From the NCBI RefSeq assembly GCF_000002985.6, contig NC_003282.8:8370001-8434000 (forward strand): a stretch of DNA of 64,000 bases, written 5' to 3'. This DNA comes from Caenorhabditis elegans. Lineage: Eukaryota > Nematoda > Chromadorea > Rhabditida > Rhabditidae. The notes beneath the pieces are model-generated. The model worked only from the letters and a program-made list of their open reading frames with translations, had not been told where the DNA came from and searched no databases. Positions 52,053 through 63,950 of this stretch are shown piece by piece. The first letter of the stretch is position 1; the number at the start of each line of letters is the position of its first letter. A program made the translations under genes and the position numbers.

Positions 52053-54146
52053 ATGAATAATACGCAGTTTTTGGATGACGACGGACTTCTCAAAATAATC
52101 AATGCAAAAATTTCAAAACTAAGTTTCTTATTTGTCATCTTCAGTCATTTTCTAGTATTTCCATTTTATATTTATGTCCACAAAGTTAATCGTCGTCAGA
52201 AAACAGTTAAATTTATTGCAAAAGTTAAAATTTATCATAAAGTTTAAAAATTTCATGTAGTTCCGAAAGGTCCAAGAAATGTAGGTCTTGCCTTTGTTTG
52301 AGGCGAACTACGTAATAATTCATGCCTGCCAGGCTGCCTGAACCTATCGGTGTACGAACACTCTTGTTCACTGCTGAAGTTCAATTGAATACTCTTAAAT
52401 TTCTTAATTGGACCTAATAGTATTAGAAAAACTTTTACTTTTGTTTAAACTTTTATTTAAAGAGTTACTGTAGTCTTCGCTATTCTGTCAAATATGTTGT
52501 GCAATTCTCAGAATTTATGGTCCCCGTAATATTGAAACTGATGAAATGGTGTCATTACTCAATGGAAGAAACAGATAAAACTTGCTCGAAAATTAATATG
52601 GATATTTTGCACTCTCTAATTCATCTAATTATTGTCTGACACTAAGTATTGTATGTCAGAAAAAACTGTATGTTTAAAATATTCATCTTTTTTGTAAACA
52701 TTATAACAATTTGAATATGCGACAGTACTTTAGATGTTTTGGAAAAGGATGGAAATTTGTAACCGGACTATCTGATTTTTCAGGTTTTCCCAAAGATTGT
52801 TCATCATCTCTATGACATGACTATAAGATCCTATTTTTATTCATTTTTTTAATTATATGCATTATAATAATTATGCTTGGAGTAAGGTTGATTCGTTACT
52901 ATAAACCAAGTTCATTGTATGTTTCCGGAATATTTTCGGGCCAGAACGATCGTTCCGGGCACCGTTTGAAAGTTTGAGGCTGTTTTTTTTAGTTCTTATC
53001 ACAAAAAAATATACAATGAAAATTATAATAAAAATAAATCTGAAAACGGCGCTCGGCTCTGTGGCATTTCAATCAGGGCTGGGACCAAAAAAGAAATTTT
53101 GGACCAAAAAAGAAAAAAAAAATTGAAGTTTTCGAAAAACCAAAAAAACCAAAAAAAAAAACCAAAAAATTTTTTATGCTTCAGTTGATTTTTAATCGGG
53201 TTATTCAGTAATGTTTCAAAATGTATCAAAATACATTTCTGACGTCACAACTGTCTTAAAATACATGTTTTAATGTATTTTAATAAAGAATAGTCTCGAG
53301 TCGAAACTAGGAACGGCAAACTTTTTTATTTTATTTTTTGGTTTTTTGGTCCCAAAAACCAAAAAAACCAAAAAATCGATTTTTCGTCAAAATACCAAAA
53401 AAACCAAAAAACAAAAAACAAAAAAAACCAAAAATTTCCCAGCCGTGATTTCAATGGTAAACGGAACAATCGTGCTGAAATAACAGTATGCTCCTCGTTT
53501 AATTCTCATCTTTCCAGCGGTTTCCTTTACATTTTTGCATTTTTCTGGTTTGTTCTAATTGGATTTATACTTATAGTTTTTGTAGAAATATTTCATACGT
53601 TCATATTTCTTGTATCCTTAAAAAATTTGCTCCTATACTTCTTCCCATCATGCACTCAATACAATCATTATTATATACGAGGCGAGTTTACAACTGATTA
53701 ATTGCATTATTAATTTATTCTTGTTCAGATATTATTCGTCTTATTGAATTTTGTATTTTTGATAATATCACCTATTTTGTATTTACCAATTTTATTAAGT
53801 TTCCGGACTAATGGTCAATCACAAAATGAGCAACAATTATATTTACAAAAATATATTTTATTGCAGGCTGTTGTTACATTGCTTGCAAAAACGGTTAGTC
53901 CTTACGCAAAAATCGAAAAAAATCATTTTTTTTGTTTTTCAGATTATAATACCTTTTGTTATATGTTATGTTTTATATAGTAGATCAGGTATTTTCCGAG
54001 TAACTGATTTTATAATATGGACAGCATTGATTGATGTTTTGACTACACCACTCATAATTCAAATATTATTTATTGGATGTAGTCGATCAAATTGGAATAT
54101 ATTTCTAACAGCTTTTAACTTCAAAAGATTTACTCGGAATACTTGA
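52053..54146 (+). pseudogene. Serpentine receptor class Z (srz) chemoreceptor, degenerate
   Basis: Seven-helix nematode chemoreceptor pieces in order: 52053-52205 (LVFPFYIYVHKVNRRQKT, typical srz TM1 and loop), from 52784 (VFPKIVHHLYDM then a TM2-like segment), 53518 to ~53690 (FLYIFAFFWFVLIGF, IFHTFIFLVSLKNLLLYFFP, the srz FFP motif), 53729-53893 (FVLLNFVFLIISPILYLPI, LYLQKYILLQAVVTLLAK) and 53943-54146 (IIIPFVICYVLYSRSG, TDFIIWTALIDVLTTPLII). In exon 2 the frame is lost at a run of seven T (about 52,846-52,852): one more T would keep the TM2-like frame open. A MITE lies in the following intron. Either a pseudogene or an assembly homopolymer error. srz is recalled from motif memory. Confidence 0.7.
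53074..53447. mobile_element. hAT-like MITE with 8-bp target duplication
   Basis: Termini CAGGGCTGGGA and its imperfect complement TCCCAGCCGTG, flanked by ATTTCAAT at 53066-53073 and 53448-53455: the 8-base duplication and CAGGG-type end expected of hAT elements. The arms are rich in ACCAAAAAAACCAAAA on both sides. It lies inside the srz relic's intron. Confidence 0.85.
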
Positions 54147-54490
54147 TACATCTATTGCTATTCATCCACAAGCTCGTGTAATGGATACTGTAGTTTAGTA
54201 TATTTGGAACAAAGTTTAGAGCGAATATAACTGCATCTATAAAATGAACCAACAACAAATAAGTTCCGTATTTTCCATATTTGAACCGCTTCTGCTCTAC
54301 TTTTTTGTACTGGTAAGTGGGGTAAACCATTAGAAAATTTTGATTTCAAAAAATGAATTTTACAAAGTCCTAAATTTCCCAGGTCACAATTACAACAGTG
54401 AAAAAAAAAGAAAACAATTGTAATCGGTATGTGAGCAATGATTGGTGATCTTCCAGTTCCTATCACTGTAAGTTTATATTTTCTGCCCAG

Positions 54491-54931
54491 CTACCGTATA
54501 TCTTCTATTAATATGGCCTCCCTATTAGACTTGCACTCCCTATTAGTATTGCCCCTCGGAGACCTTCCGAAAATTAGTATTGCACTCCCTATTAGTCTTG
54601 CACTCTCTAATAGTCTTGCGTTAACTTTTTTGTATTGCAAACCCGTCTCGCTAATTTCAGGATTTCAACAACATTTTTTGCCTATTTTGCAACAGTTTTC
54701 ACATCATTTCTACGAGATTGAAGTTTTTGAAATTATATGAAAATCAAATTTTCTGAATTTTTATATATGATTCGAGCTTTTTCAGGAAAAAACTAGTAAG
54801 CTCAAAGTCAGAAAATGTTCTGAAAATTAGTATTGCACTCCCTAATAGTCTTGCACTCCCTATTAGTATTGCAAGCGGGAAGACCATCGAAAAATAGTAT
54901 TGCAGCTATATTAATAGAAGAAATACGGTAT
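54491..54931. mobile_element. Inverted-repeat MITE with internal TATTAGTATTGCACTCC array
   Basis: Ends TACCGTATATCTTCTATTAA and its complement (AATAGAAGAAATACGGTA). The interior has many copies of a CCTATTAGTATTGCACT-like 16-18-base unit in the left and right thirds, with near-unit variants (CTTGCACTC, ATTGCAAG). Non-coding. Confidence 0.75.
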
Positions 54932-55131
54932 ATTTTCCAGAACTTTACTATGAAGATTCTGATAGCAAGCTTCTTACTATTAGTAAAGTCCATTATTAAA
55001 AATATATGTATCTCTTAAATTACTAGTTAGAAATATTTTATAATTTAAAAGAATAACTTTTCCGTTTTATCGATAATTTTATGATTAAATGCTTGCTTGA
55101 AACGTTCATTTAATTTACATTCTGTTCAATT

Positions 55132-56181
55132 TTAAACCAATCGTCTTTTGCTCTTCTGCAAATCGATATCCAGCGTGTGATAGAATTGTCTGAAATGTGA
55201 ATATTATAAAAGCAGAACAAGTATTCCTATCTTCTTACCCATTCATAACTTGGAATCCGGTCATTGACACTCGTTGATTAATTAATTGACGGTCTGGAGT
55301 ACAGTCGTGTTGAATTACAAAGAAGATTTCATAGACTTCCTGAAATTATAACTTGGAGCGAAACATATACATGCACTCTTTCCTTTATACCTGCCTAAAA
55401 ATTGCCTATATAATTTATTTTTATAACTCTGGTTTATACCTTCCAACATGCCGAACATGTTCAGGCCTCATGACTATCTGCCTACATGTCTCACATAGAC
55501 AAATAATTTTTGGTTTTTTTTTTGGATGCCAGCCCTAATGCCTTCTTCATTCTTGACAATTTACATGTATCCTAAGTATCTTCATTCTGTCTTTCTCGGT
55601 TTCGGCATAGAACCTTCCAGCCTACATACATATATACCGCGTATGCCTACATTATGCCTATACTCCTGCCGCAACCTGCTTGACGCCTACCGAAAAAATT
55701 TTGTGCATAATAGCATTTTGTTTTCAGTATTCAGGCGACAATCATAAAGTAGGAATTTGTTTACATTAAGCATTCCATGGAAGCCGGAGTATAAATGGTG
55801 CGATACGCGGGCGCAAGTTACACTTTCTCATGGAGCGCCTCCTTGGATGTCCTAGATGTTCCTACATACATTGAATGGTCCGTCTCCATTGTCCTTAACA
55901 TCGATGGCGTACTTGAATCCGCTTCCGTCTTTCTCAAAGTTTTGGATTGTTCCGAGATAATCGTCTTTTCTGAGAATACATAGATTGAATTATACTCAAC
56001 TAATATTAAAAGCTTACATAAGATCTCTCTCATAAACACTCAAAAAATTGACTTTAAACGGAGCTCCTTGAGTGCCACATGTCAGTTTTCCATTAAAATG
56101 AAAGGTTGTATCAGTTCGAAATACATCAAAACAGAAGAAGCACAAAGACAAACACATTTGCCCAATACAAACATCCGCCAT
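55132..56181 (-). pseudogene. Second transthyretin-like (TTR) gene with a one-base frameshift
   Basis: Exons 56018-56181, 55870-55969, 55239-55340, 55132-55189. Features: a hydrophobic leader (MCLSLCFFCFDVF), TTFHFNGKLTCGTQGAPFKV, LSVYERDLIKDDYLGTI, FKYAIDVKDNGDGPF, then VYEIFF and, in the shifted frame, VIQHDCTPD and NGQFYHTLDIDL. The family's HDC motif and GxLxC motif are both present. In exon 3 a run of four T (AAAA at about 55,318-55,322 on the plus strand) is one base too long to keep YEIFF in frame with VIQHDC. As with the gene at 17682-18444, this is a one-base homopolymer disruption. The long third intron (55341-55869) holds the dispersed GCCTAC repeat. Confidence 0.72.
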
Positions 56182-56189
56182 CTCGATCA

Positions 56190-57060
56190 GAATACTGTGG
56201 ACATGATAAACGAATGCTCATTTTTATATAGGGCTCTCTAATCGAATTAGAGGATACTGTAGCCATGAGTTGGTGGAATTTCAGTTTTTGATTTCCCATG
56301 GAAAAAATTTTATTGCAGATAGGGAAACATTTTGTAGGAAACATTTGGAACGTCAAACATCGACCAGAGACAAATATTGTATTTAGATGATATAATCCGT
56401 TTTGTTTTTCTTGGCCTGTAATTATGAATAAAATAAAATTGTTGTTTTTTTGAAAATGAACTGACAGGTCAGCAAAACGTTCAGCAAAACGCTTTACACT
56501 ACTGTACACATTAAGTACACATTTGGAAATCGATAAAAACCACTCTGACAAGGGAATCCTTTCAGAGGACAAGCTGAAAAGGTAACGCAGCTTGATTTTT
56601 TGTTCTTCGAATCTGCGACAGACCAAACGCGAATCACCTGTGTTTAGCGGTGATTGGAGACTCTTCTTTTCCCCATTTCTTCATTTTCCTGACCATCTGC
56701 TCTTTGCATTTCATATGAGTATCCCTTCAAATCTCCATAGCAACCACTTCTCAATGTTCGAAAGGCCCTCTTGCTGGACACCATGTGTAATGCCTTCTTC
56801 GGGAATCGCTCAGCAAAACGCTTTTCACTACTTTTCGCTTTTTCTTGTTATTATCACGTGGATCTGTGTTTTTCAGGTAAATTTTCAACCTACATCAATA
56901 TATTTTTAATTTAATTTTTTTTTAATTTTTAACGGGGTTATTCAAGTAATATCGAAAATTAAAAAGTGTAGACATTTTAAAATTATTCAGTTTTCAGGCT
57001 GTTGTTCATACTGCACCAAACTTTCTGAAACCCGAAGAGAAGTGAAACATTTGAATAACA
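56190..57060. other. Intergenic, no gene supported
   Basis: A minus-strand 166-codon frame (56126-56626) and a plus-strand 105-codon frame (56592-56909) exist but are not supported by splice phase or family motifs. Holds the tmem-231 promoter. Confidence 0.5.
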
Positions 57061-58512
57061 ATGCCACATGTTGATATATTTACAGAGGTCTCTTATAACT
57101 TAATTTAAACTTTCAAACTCTTTTGAAACAATTCAATGTTAGTCATTTGTCGACATTTTTGGCATTTATCAACACTTGGCATCTGGGATGCGCGGTAATT
57201 GAGGCAATTGTCAGAATCGTGCATTGCTAGAATTATACTTTTTTAAATTCCACAATAACGTGTTTCTTTTTTGAAACTGTAAAACAGTCATTAGATTAAA
57301 CCATTTTTATTCTAGTTCATGGGTATCGTGTTTGATGTCATATTTAAACATTTATTGAAATTATGAACGTCTAGAAACAATTTATTTTCAGCCAGTGTAC
57401 CGTACCTACCGTTCATCAGAATGTAGTTGGTCCGCTTTCTACATCAAACTTGTCAACGTGTTTCGTTATTTTCTGCCAATCCTAATAATTTTCATTACTG
57501 ATGTAAGTTTCTGTTTCTATTGAATCTATCGAATATGGTCTTGCAGGGTCTGTGGAAAAAAACAAATACATTCCGAGAAGTTCCAAATATATCTGTAACT
57601 GGGGATTTTATTGCTTATGCATACGGTATATGGATTTTCGAAAAGCCAATTTTTACAAAAATATGAAAACATTTAGGTCATGACAGATCAATAATATCTT
57701 CATCTTATTCTGTTCTCAACTCTGCAGCTTCTTCGGAACAGCTTTCCACTTCTCAACTTCTTCATCATTTCAGTGATGTATCTGAAGAAAATGTTAGAAT
57801 GATTTAAACCTTTTTCTTCAAAAATTGACTTTTCAGAAACAAAATTTTAACAACCAGAATTCATTGCAAACCCTCAATATTGAATTTCAAATGAGCACTC
57901 AAAATCTCTCTATAAATACTTTAATCTATGCATTTTCTCTACGAATGCGTCTGGATTATCATTCAATTGTTGATGTAAGTTGTGTTTTAAAGTTATTTTC
58001 AATTCGTTCTATTTGAGTTTTTCAGACTGAATTATTCTTGACTGACACGATTCAACTAACATCTCCAATTGCACAAATTCAAACTATTGCTCGTCTTTCA
58101 ATGGATCAATCAAACCCATTCTTTACCAAAGAACATATAAGAATAATTGACAGAAGACGTCAGGATGTAGAACACTATCAGATTCATTCAGTGTTAAAAA
58201 GAATTACTGGAGCACCTATTGCTTTGAAGATGGAGAGGTTTTTAATAAAAAAATAGGCCACAATGAGCTGTAGAATTCAGAAAGTCTACTCTTCTATTAT
58301 CTGCACCAAGTTCCCCTCAATCCTTGTCCATCTCACTGTCGCTAGCAGTTCCAGAAATGGAATTCATCTACAAAACAGGGTTTTGGGAGTTACTCAAATG
58401 GTTTTGGATACAATATCTGGCATCATTTACAATTGTTGATTACGTTTTTACCTCATGTACTTCGTATATGTTTAGAAATCGTGTATTTTATGTCAACGAT
58501 GTTGTTCGTTAA
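57061..58512 (+). CDS. tmem-231: TMEM231 homologue, ciliary transition-zone membrane protein
   Basis: MKS-module component of the ciliary transition zone, gating membrane-protein entry to cilia; in worms expected in ciliated sensory neurons. Exons: 57061-57087, 57392-57502, 57547-57625, 57677-57792, 57837-57974, 58026-58237, 58281-58512; 915 bases, 304 residues, the usual family length. PVYRTYRSS matches the conserved N-terminal HPV-RSYR motif; the first membrane segment is VNVFRYFLPILIIFI, a long lumenal domain follows (MRLDYHSIVD, TDTIQLTSPIAQIQTI), and FWELLKWFWIQYLASFTIVD is the second membrane segment with the family's GFWExxKxxWxQY motif. The first donor is the weak GTCTCT. It is convergent with the CCCH gene. 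Recalled as T26A8.2. Confidence 0.9.
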
Positions 58513-58605
58513 GCTTTAATGAACAAACACATCAAATTGAACACAACAAGATGTAATTCATATAAATAACTCTAAAAGAGTCTTATGTTTCCAAAATATT
58601 TCTAG

Positions 58606-58709
58606 GCAACTTGGTTCAGAATCGGGCTGGCAGGCGGGTATTGCGTTCCCACCTCGCCGTGCGATGTAATCACAGAAGATCATCGCCCGAACTCATCATA
58701 TTCAGTTGC
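58606..58709 (-). ncRNA. Candidate C/D-box-like small RNA
   Basis: GC-rich island in AT-rich DNA. On the minus strand a terminal GCAACT/AGTTGC stem encloses an ATGATGA (C-box-like) near the 5' end and CTGA (D-box) near the 3' end, each four bases from the stem, with a GGCGAGG...CCCGCC hairpin possible inside. ~104 nt. This could arise by chance; it may instead be a regulatory GC-rich segment. Confidence 0.25.
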
Positions 58710-59419
58710 AGATCAGAGATTGACCCATACTGAAGACTGGAGAAAGGGTGAAAGTGTGCTGAGGCAACAAAACGGCGCGGCCGACACTCTTCAGGTTCCG
58801 CCGTCAACTAAGTTTTGTGTGTGCCGCTAAACGAGAGTGCGTGTGAGACGAAGAGGCGCAGAATGAGGTATCTGTGCAGTGGAAAGGAACACCCTCTCTT
58901 TTTGACATTTCCGGCTACAATTGATGATTTTTTTCAAATATAATAACAAGTCCAAGTTTTAATAAATCATTCTTCATTCAAAATATGTTCTCATCTTATA
59001 CAAGTTAAAAAGAAGTGAAGAAAACATCAGTATAAATGGTTGAAACACAATTTTACACATATCAGAAAAGTGAGCATCATTTGTGGAACTTGATAACTGA
59101 TTAAAAATAAAATGCCAGCAGTTCGGGGAGTGGATTGGAACAGGGATCGTACCAGTATCGTCTGTGAGTGGAAAATTTTTTTGAAAAGCCTCAAATGTCC
59201 AGATAAACTCGTTGAAGACAGGAAAGGTTTTGCAAATTTTTCACAAAATCATAAATGAAAACTTTAAGAAAGAACTAAACATTAACAGGCAATATGAAGA
59301 GACCAGATCAATTGAAAGATTGAAAAATGTGATACACTCACATGAATCTAAACTTGTAATTGTTTTGTTTAAAAGATAAACTAATGTTTTCAGTAGACAT
59401 TGAATAATTACAATAAAAA
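58710..59419. other. tmem-231 / CCCH gene 3' flank
   Basis: 58,710-58,900 continues the GC-rich island (AAACGGCGCGGCCGACACTC) and includes GAGACGAAGAGGCGCAGA-like words seen in worm promoters. 58,900-59,419 is AT-rich, with the 3' UTR of the CCCH gene at its right end. No gene is supported. Confidence 0.5.
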
Positions 59420-61490
59420 TTAAGATATTTGAGGCATCCACGAGGAAAATGGCATTGTATTTTGTTGACGATCATTTTTCTCTTTCTGTGCCCGAAGTCT
59501 TGGATCTGATACGGCATTCCCTCCAGCGCCCAGCAATGAGCTGAAAGCATCAAACTGTTTGGCGATTGCTTTGGCTCTTCTTGGATCATTGGCAGCTATA
59601 CGATCAGGGTTCTCAACATTTGAGTACGGAAGTCGCCTTTGAACACGAACTAGTCCCCAAGTGACTTGCACTGTTTGTGGTATGACTGCTACACGATTCG
59701 ATGATCCAAACATGCTGGAATAGTTGGACGGAGGAGGCGAGGCTGGAGAATCGTCGACCACGTTGTTCCGAGGACTTGATATGAGCTTTTCGCCATTGGC
59801 CATCTTGTTAAGCATTGCCTGAAAAATAAATATTGTTAAATGAAAGCTTTCTCAATATTCTTACCTCTAAATTGAATCCTTGTGGTGATGCAGTATGTCG
59901 TTCTTGAGAGACTATTTGCGGTGGCTGAACTAATCCAGGCTGCTGAAGATGTGGATGTTGAATTGGAACTGGATGCATAGGCCTCATTAGTTGTGGTTGC
60001 TGTTGATGCATTATAGGAGGAGTTTGAGTACTCAGCCTAGGTGGCTCAATTGTTCGTGGCGGTGGAAGTCCTTGAACTTGTTCGGGCCGTGGCCCTTGAT
60101 TGAAATATCCTCCAGCTGCTGGAGCAACAGGGTATTGCTGATGTATTGGAATTCCTGGTCCAGGGTTTCGTTGAATGGTTGGCACAACAACTGCTGGTGG
60201 TGGAAGTTGACTTGGATGAGATGCTTGAGGGATCGGAGCATGTATCACAGGCGTTGCGTGGGGTGGAGATGAACCATTCATATTAGGGCCTGAACATTTT
60301 TGAATAATTATTATGGAAAAGTGATTTCGATTTTCTGCTTACCTCCAGGGAGGAGAACTCTCCTTCTTGGCATTACTTGTGCAGCTGCAGCGGCAGCAGC
60401 AGCATTTGCCACTGGATTCTGTCTGTATGTTTGAGCCTGCTGCGCTTGATGAGCCTGCCGGGCTTCTTCGTCTGCTAGAATCTTCTCAATGATTGGTCGG
60501 GTATAGTCCGTCAGGGGAACGTGAGAAAATCTACATGGATCATGGTTGCATTGTCCTTTGTGGAAGGATTTGCATGGGAATTCTCCATGGAGCATAAGAC
60601 ATTGTAGACCCTGAACAAGAATTAGTATTTTAAAATGAAAAGTTGGTTTTTTTTTCTGAAACTAACCTTTTTACAAAAACTATTAGCATAAAAGTTGCAC
60701 AGAACAGGCCGTCTCAGTGAATCTTCGGCTTGGTGAGAGTACAAACAATTGTCACCGTCTCTACAATAACCTTCTCGGAAAAACTTGCAGATCTGATGTT
60801 CTGTTTGAAATCTTGGCTTCGCTCCATTCCGGAAGCCACCCCGGAATCCTCCTCGTCCTCCATAGTATGGCCGTTTTGATCTCGGGTCAAAGTCTCCGTC
60901 GTCGTGGGAAGGGGATAAGCGTCTCCGCCGATTTACACGATAATCAGTATCACTGAATGGTTCTTCTTCTGACGAAGCTGCTGCTCCGCTACGATAGTCT
61001 TTATCTCCACCGAAATAATCTGAAAATTATTAAATTTCTCCTTTTCAGCACTCGAAAATTATTCCCATTTATTAATGCGTCAATAAAAAACAAGAGAGGT
61101 TACACTCTAAATTTCGTAGAATAAACAGTTGCCGGGATAATTATCGGATCGGATAAATTTAATTCACAAATCAGACGTTAGACTTTCAAAAAATTCAGAG
61201 AAACATTTACCATTTCCATCCGGAGCATCATTGTGAGATCCAAACGGATCCGGATCTCGCTCTCTCGGAGGACTATTCCCTTCAAACCGCCTGACTCGTT
61301 CTCGTGAATCCCGACCACTTGTTTTCTCAGGATGTGCTGGAGCAATATGAGCACCTGGAGCTGATTCTGATGATTTGGAGGGCACTGCTTTTACAGATTC
61401 ATCTTCATCATCACATATTTCACCGTCCTCAGGAAGTTCACCATCTTCGAAATCGTCTTTATTTTCATTTTGAGATATGATGTCCGTCAT
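59420..61490 (-). CDS. CCCH zinc-finger protein (ZC3H4/6/8-like)
   Basis: Exons 61211-61490, 60667-61019, 60343-60610, 59865-60289, 59420-59818; 1,725 bases, 574 residues. Three tandem CCCH fingers lie at residues ~174-245: CKFFREGYCRDGDNCLYSH, CNFYANSFCKKGLQCLMLH, CKSFHKGQCNHDPCRFSH (the exon 2/3 junction falls in the second). An acidic N terminus (DFEDGELPEDGEICDDEDES), Arg/Gly-rich segment (GGRGGFRGGFRN), poly-Ala and a Pro/Gln-rich middle follow. The layout matches metazoan ZC3H4/6/8 and Drosophila Su(sable), nuclear RNA-binding proteins that restrain unproductive transcription. An ATTCTAG acceptor just before the ATG suggests SL trans-splicing. Recalled as T26A8.4. Confidence 0.9.
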
Positions 61491-61499
61491 GATCTAGAA

Positions 61500-63141
61500 T
61501 AATTGTAATGATTGGATTTATACCCGGTTTTACGGATTTTCATAATAAAAAGTTAAAGCGGTGTTCACTTCTCAAGCTCTAATAAAAAGCAAGAAAAGAA
61601 ATAAAAAGATAATGAAAATTCATGTTTTCCTCCGTGATTCCCTTTTCCGGATCTTTGTGATTATTTACATATTTCAGTTCGTTCTCTCAATTTTCAAGTC
61701 ACAGTTGCAGTGGGAGGAGCATTCTCATGTTGTCTACGATAGAAACGGCATGAGCGCCCATTGGTCGCGCAGACTCCGCCCATAATGTAGGAAATTTGAA
61801 CAGAGTTTTGGGATGAATTTTTTCTCGAATTAAAAATCAACTATTTCGAAAAGCTTTAAAACATAAAAATGTATAGCTTCTTGGAATCTTGAACGTTGGA
61901 ATTTCAGTCTAGAATGCTCAAATCTGGAACTCAAACAAACCGTCTTTTCATATCAATAACTTCAGTTTTTCAGTTGCTTTTAAATTCTTCGAACTATTTC
62001 AGATCAATGTTGATCTTTCAAACTCGTTAAAATTCAATTAACCAATTTTTCGTCATTTTTTCTCCAATTATGCTTAACTTTTTGTTACCATTTGGAAACT
62101 ATTCTTGTATGTTAGAAAAAGGATTGATGATGACGAAAACCACAGAAAGAATGTATACAGCAAGCGCGTTGTCATACTGCTGCTATTCGCTCAAGTGACT
62201 ATCGCAACCCGTCAAAATCGACCACGAGGGAGAAGGGAAGAGTGGAAAGAGAGGCCCCCGTCATTTCTCTCTCTCAGCGCAAACAACTCTACTAATCGGC
62301 AGCGTCTCTTCAGTTTACACACTCTAACATTGAATATCGATCAAGGGAAATGGGCTTACGAATACGAATTTCGTTACGAAACACGTTTTGGGCTAGGCGC
62401 GTTACAAGGAAAATAATATCTAAAGAAATTGAACGTAGCGTGGCAAATTTAACAAAAACTGGAAATAGCTAGACTAATTCACCTAAAATTAGCAAATTTT
62501 TTCGAAACAATCGAATTTGACACTAGATTAAATTTCCAACGTTCATTTTTCCGAGCGATTACCAGCTTTATTGAGCTTTGAATATTTATCAAATACCTCC
62601 AATTTTCAGAATATTTCAGAGTATAATTTCTTCAAATTCTCTTCACCTTCTCTGCAATTAATTTTCAAGGGATTGCACACGTTTTTCTGGCTTTTACATA
62701 AGCTTTCGCCCAGTCGGATCATTTAATTTTACTCCCATATTCTTTTTCGCCAAATTCACCTAAAATGTTTGTTAGAAGTTTGTGCCACAAAAAAGAAACA
62801 GAAAATGAGTATATGAATTCTCCGGAGTGCCGTCGTGGCGGACACCAGCATTAATGTTTTCGAAAATCACACGAGACGACTTGCAAGCGAAGCAAACCGC
62901 GCGTCTGAAGACCGTGACGCAGCCGCTCCGCAGTGTAAAACCAGTCAGAGACGCAGACATTGCTCTCATGTCCCGGTGGGACAGAGGAGTACGGTAACAC
63001 TCGTTTCACGTGTGTTATTTTTACTTTATTTTTTTCCAAATTGCCAACTGTTCGATTTTTCAAGCTTCTGAACAATTTAAGAATAAATAAATCGAATCAG
63101 GGAAAATCGATTTTTACAGAAAATCACGACGGGTTAAGTCC
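61500..63141. promoter_or_regulatory. Divergent upstream region with GC-rich islands
   Basis: Between the CCCH gene (-) and the membrane-protein gene (+). GC-richer islands at ~62,170-62,300 and ~62,820-62,990 contain AGAGACGCAGAC- and GACGCAGCCGC-like words common in worm promoters. Open frames of 60-100 codons here are unsupported. Both promoters are expected in this interval. Confidence 0.45.
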
Positions 63142-63950
63142 ATGAGTTTTCATGACGATTCACACATCTTATCACAGCTTGGAAGTGAGTTTCAAAATTG
63201 TTTGTTTACAAACGAAATAAATTATCTGAAATTATAGTTCTCGACTCACACGAACGGAGCCCAAAACGAGAAACAACCTCTTCAGTGGCGGAAAAAAAAT
63301 TTGTGGATGTAAAACTAACAGCTTCAATGTCAGATGATGATGAGGACGATGACGAAGATTTGGTTTTTGATAGGGTATCACGTTTGTATCGAAAGCTTTT
63401 CCACAACGATAAATTGAATAATTTGCAGAATAACTTACTTTCATCGAATAAACGCCAAAATGCATCATTGATACGGGGGAGAGCCGACAACCAAACGATT
63501 CGATTACTTATTTTGTTACTACTATTTTTAATTGCTGGACTTGTCAGTTCTTCCACTACTTTGTCAGTATGTTCAGTTCGTCACGAAGTCATTGCTTGTC
63601 TTTGGACTTGTATAGGAATGTTCTGTGGAGCATGGTCGAGTAAGTATATTTCCGATCAAACAAACTTTTATTGTAAATTAATTTTTCAGCAAAACTCACT
63701 TCAGCTCGGTCGAATCTGATGCTCTTTCTGCTATCAGCGTTGCTCACTTTACTCGTAAATCTTTTCCTTGCATTCAACTTTGCATTTCTGTTCGCGGTCC
63801 GTGGATTTTTTGTCGGTGCAACTTTATATGGCGGAGCTCTCATTTGGTTCGCGTTTTGGAGAAAACAACTGAGGAAATTTCTTATACTACTTTTATTTTT
63901 CTCAGCCGGAGGACTTTTGGCAATGACTTTGAAAACAACTGCATTTAATG
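63142..63950 (+). CDS. Multi-pass membrane protein, 3' end outside window
   Basis: Exons 63142-63184, 63238-63639 and 63690-63950, ending at a GTGAGA donor, so the gene continues beyond the window. A polar N terminus of ~95 residues with an acidic run (MSDDDEDDDEDL) precedes at least five hydrophobic segments: LLILLLLFLIAGLVSSS, VIACLWTCIGMFCGAW, LMLFLLSALLTLLVNLFLAF, FLFAVRGFFVGATLYGGAL, FLILLLFFSAGGLLAM. The repeated short helices suggest a transporter or related protein. Family not recognised with confidence. Probably the T26A8 neighbour divergent from the CCCH gene. Confidence 0.7.

Noticed and set aside
56126-56626. 166-codon minus-strand frame
   Set aside because: Overlaps exon 1 of the TTR-like gene at one end in a different frame and shows no family motif; likely chance.
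58606-58870. SRP, RNase P/MRP, U3 or spliceosomal RNA
   Set aside because: I compared remembered conserved motifs and found no convincing match, so only a weak C/D-like candidate is kept.
60311-60595. The PGGKQKIEITFP ending seen if exon 3 of the CCCH gene is read through
   Set aside because: A GTAAGC donor at 60342 and an acceptor at 60290 keep the frame open into the next exon; read-through is not the main form.
62105-62416. 103-codon plus-strand frame in the divergent promoter region
   Set aside because: No homology, no splice sites in phase, lies in a GC-richer promoter-like island.
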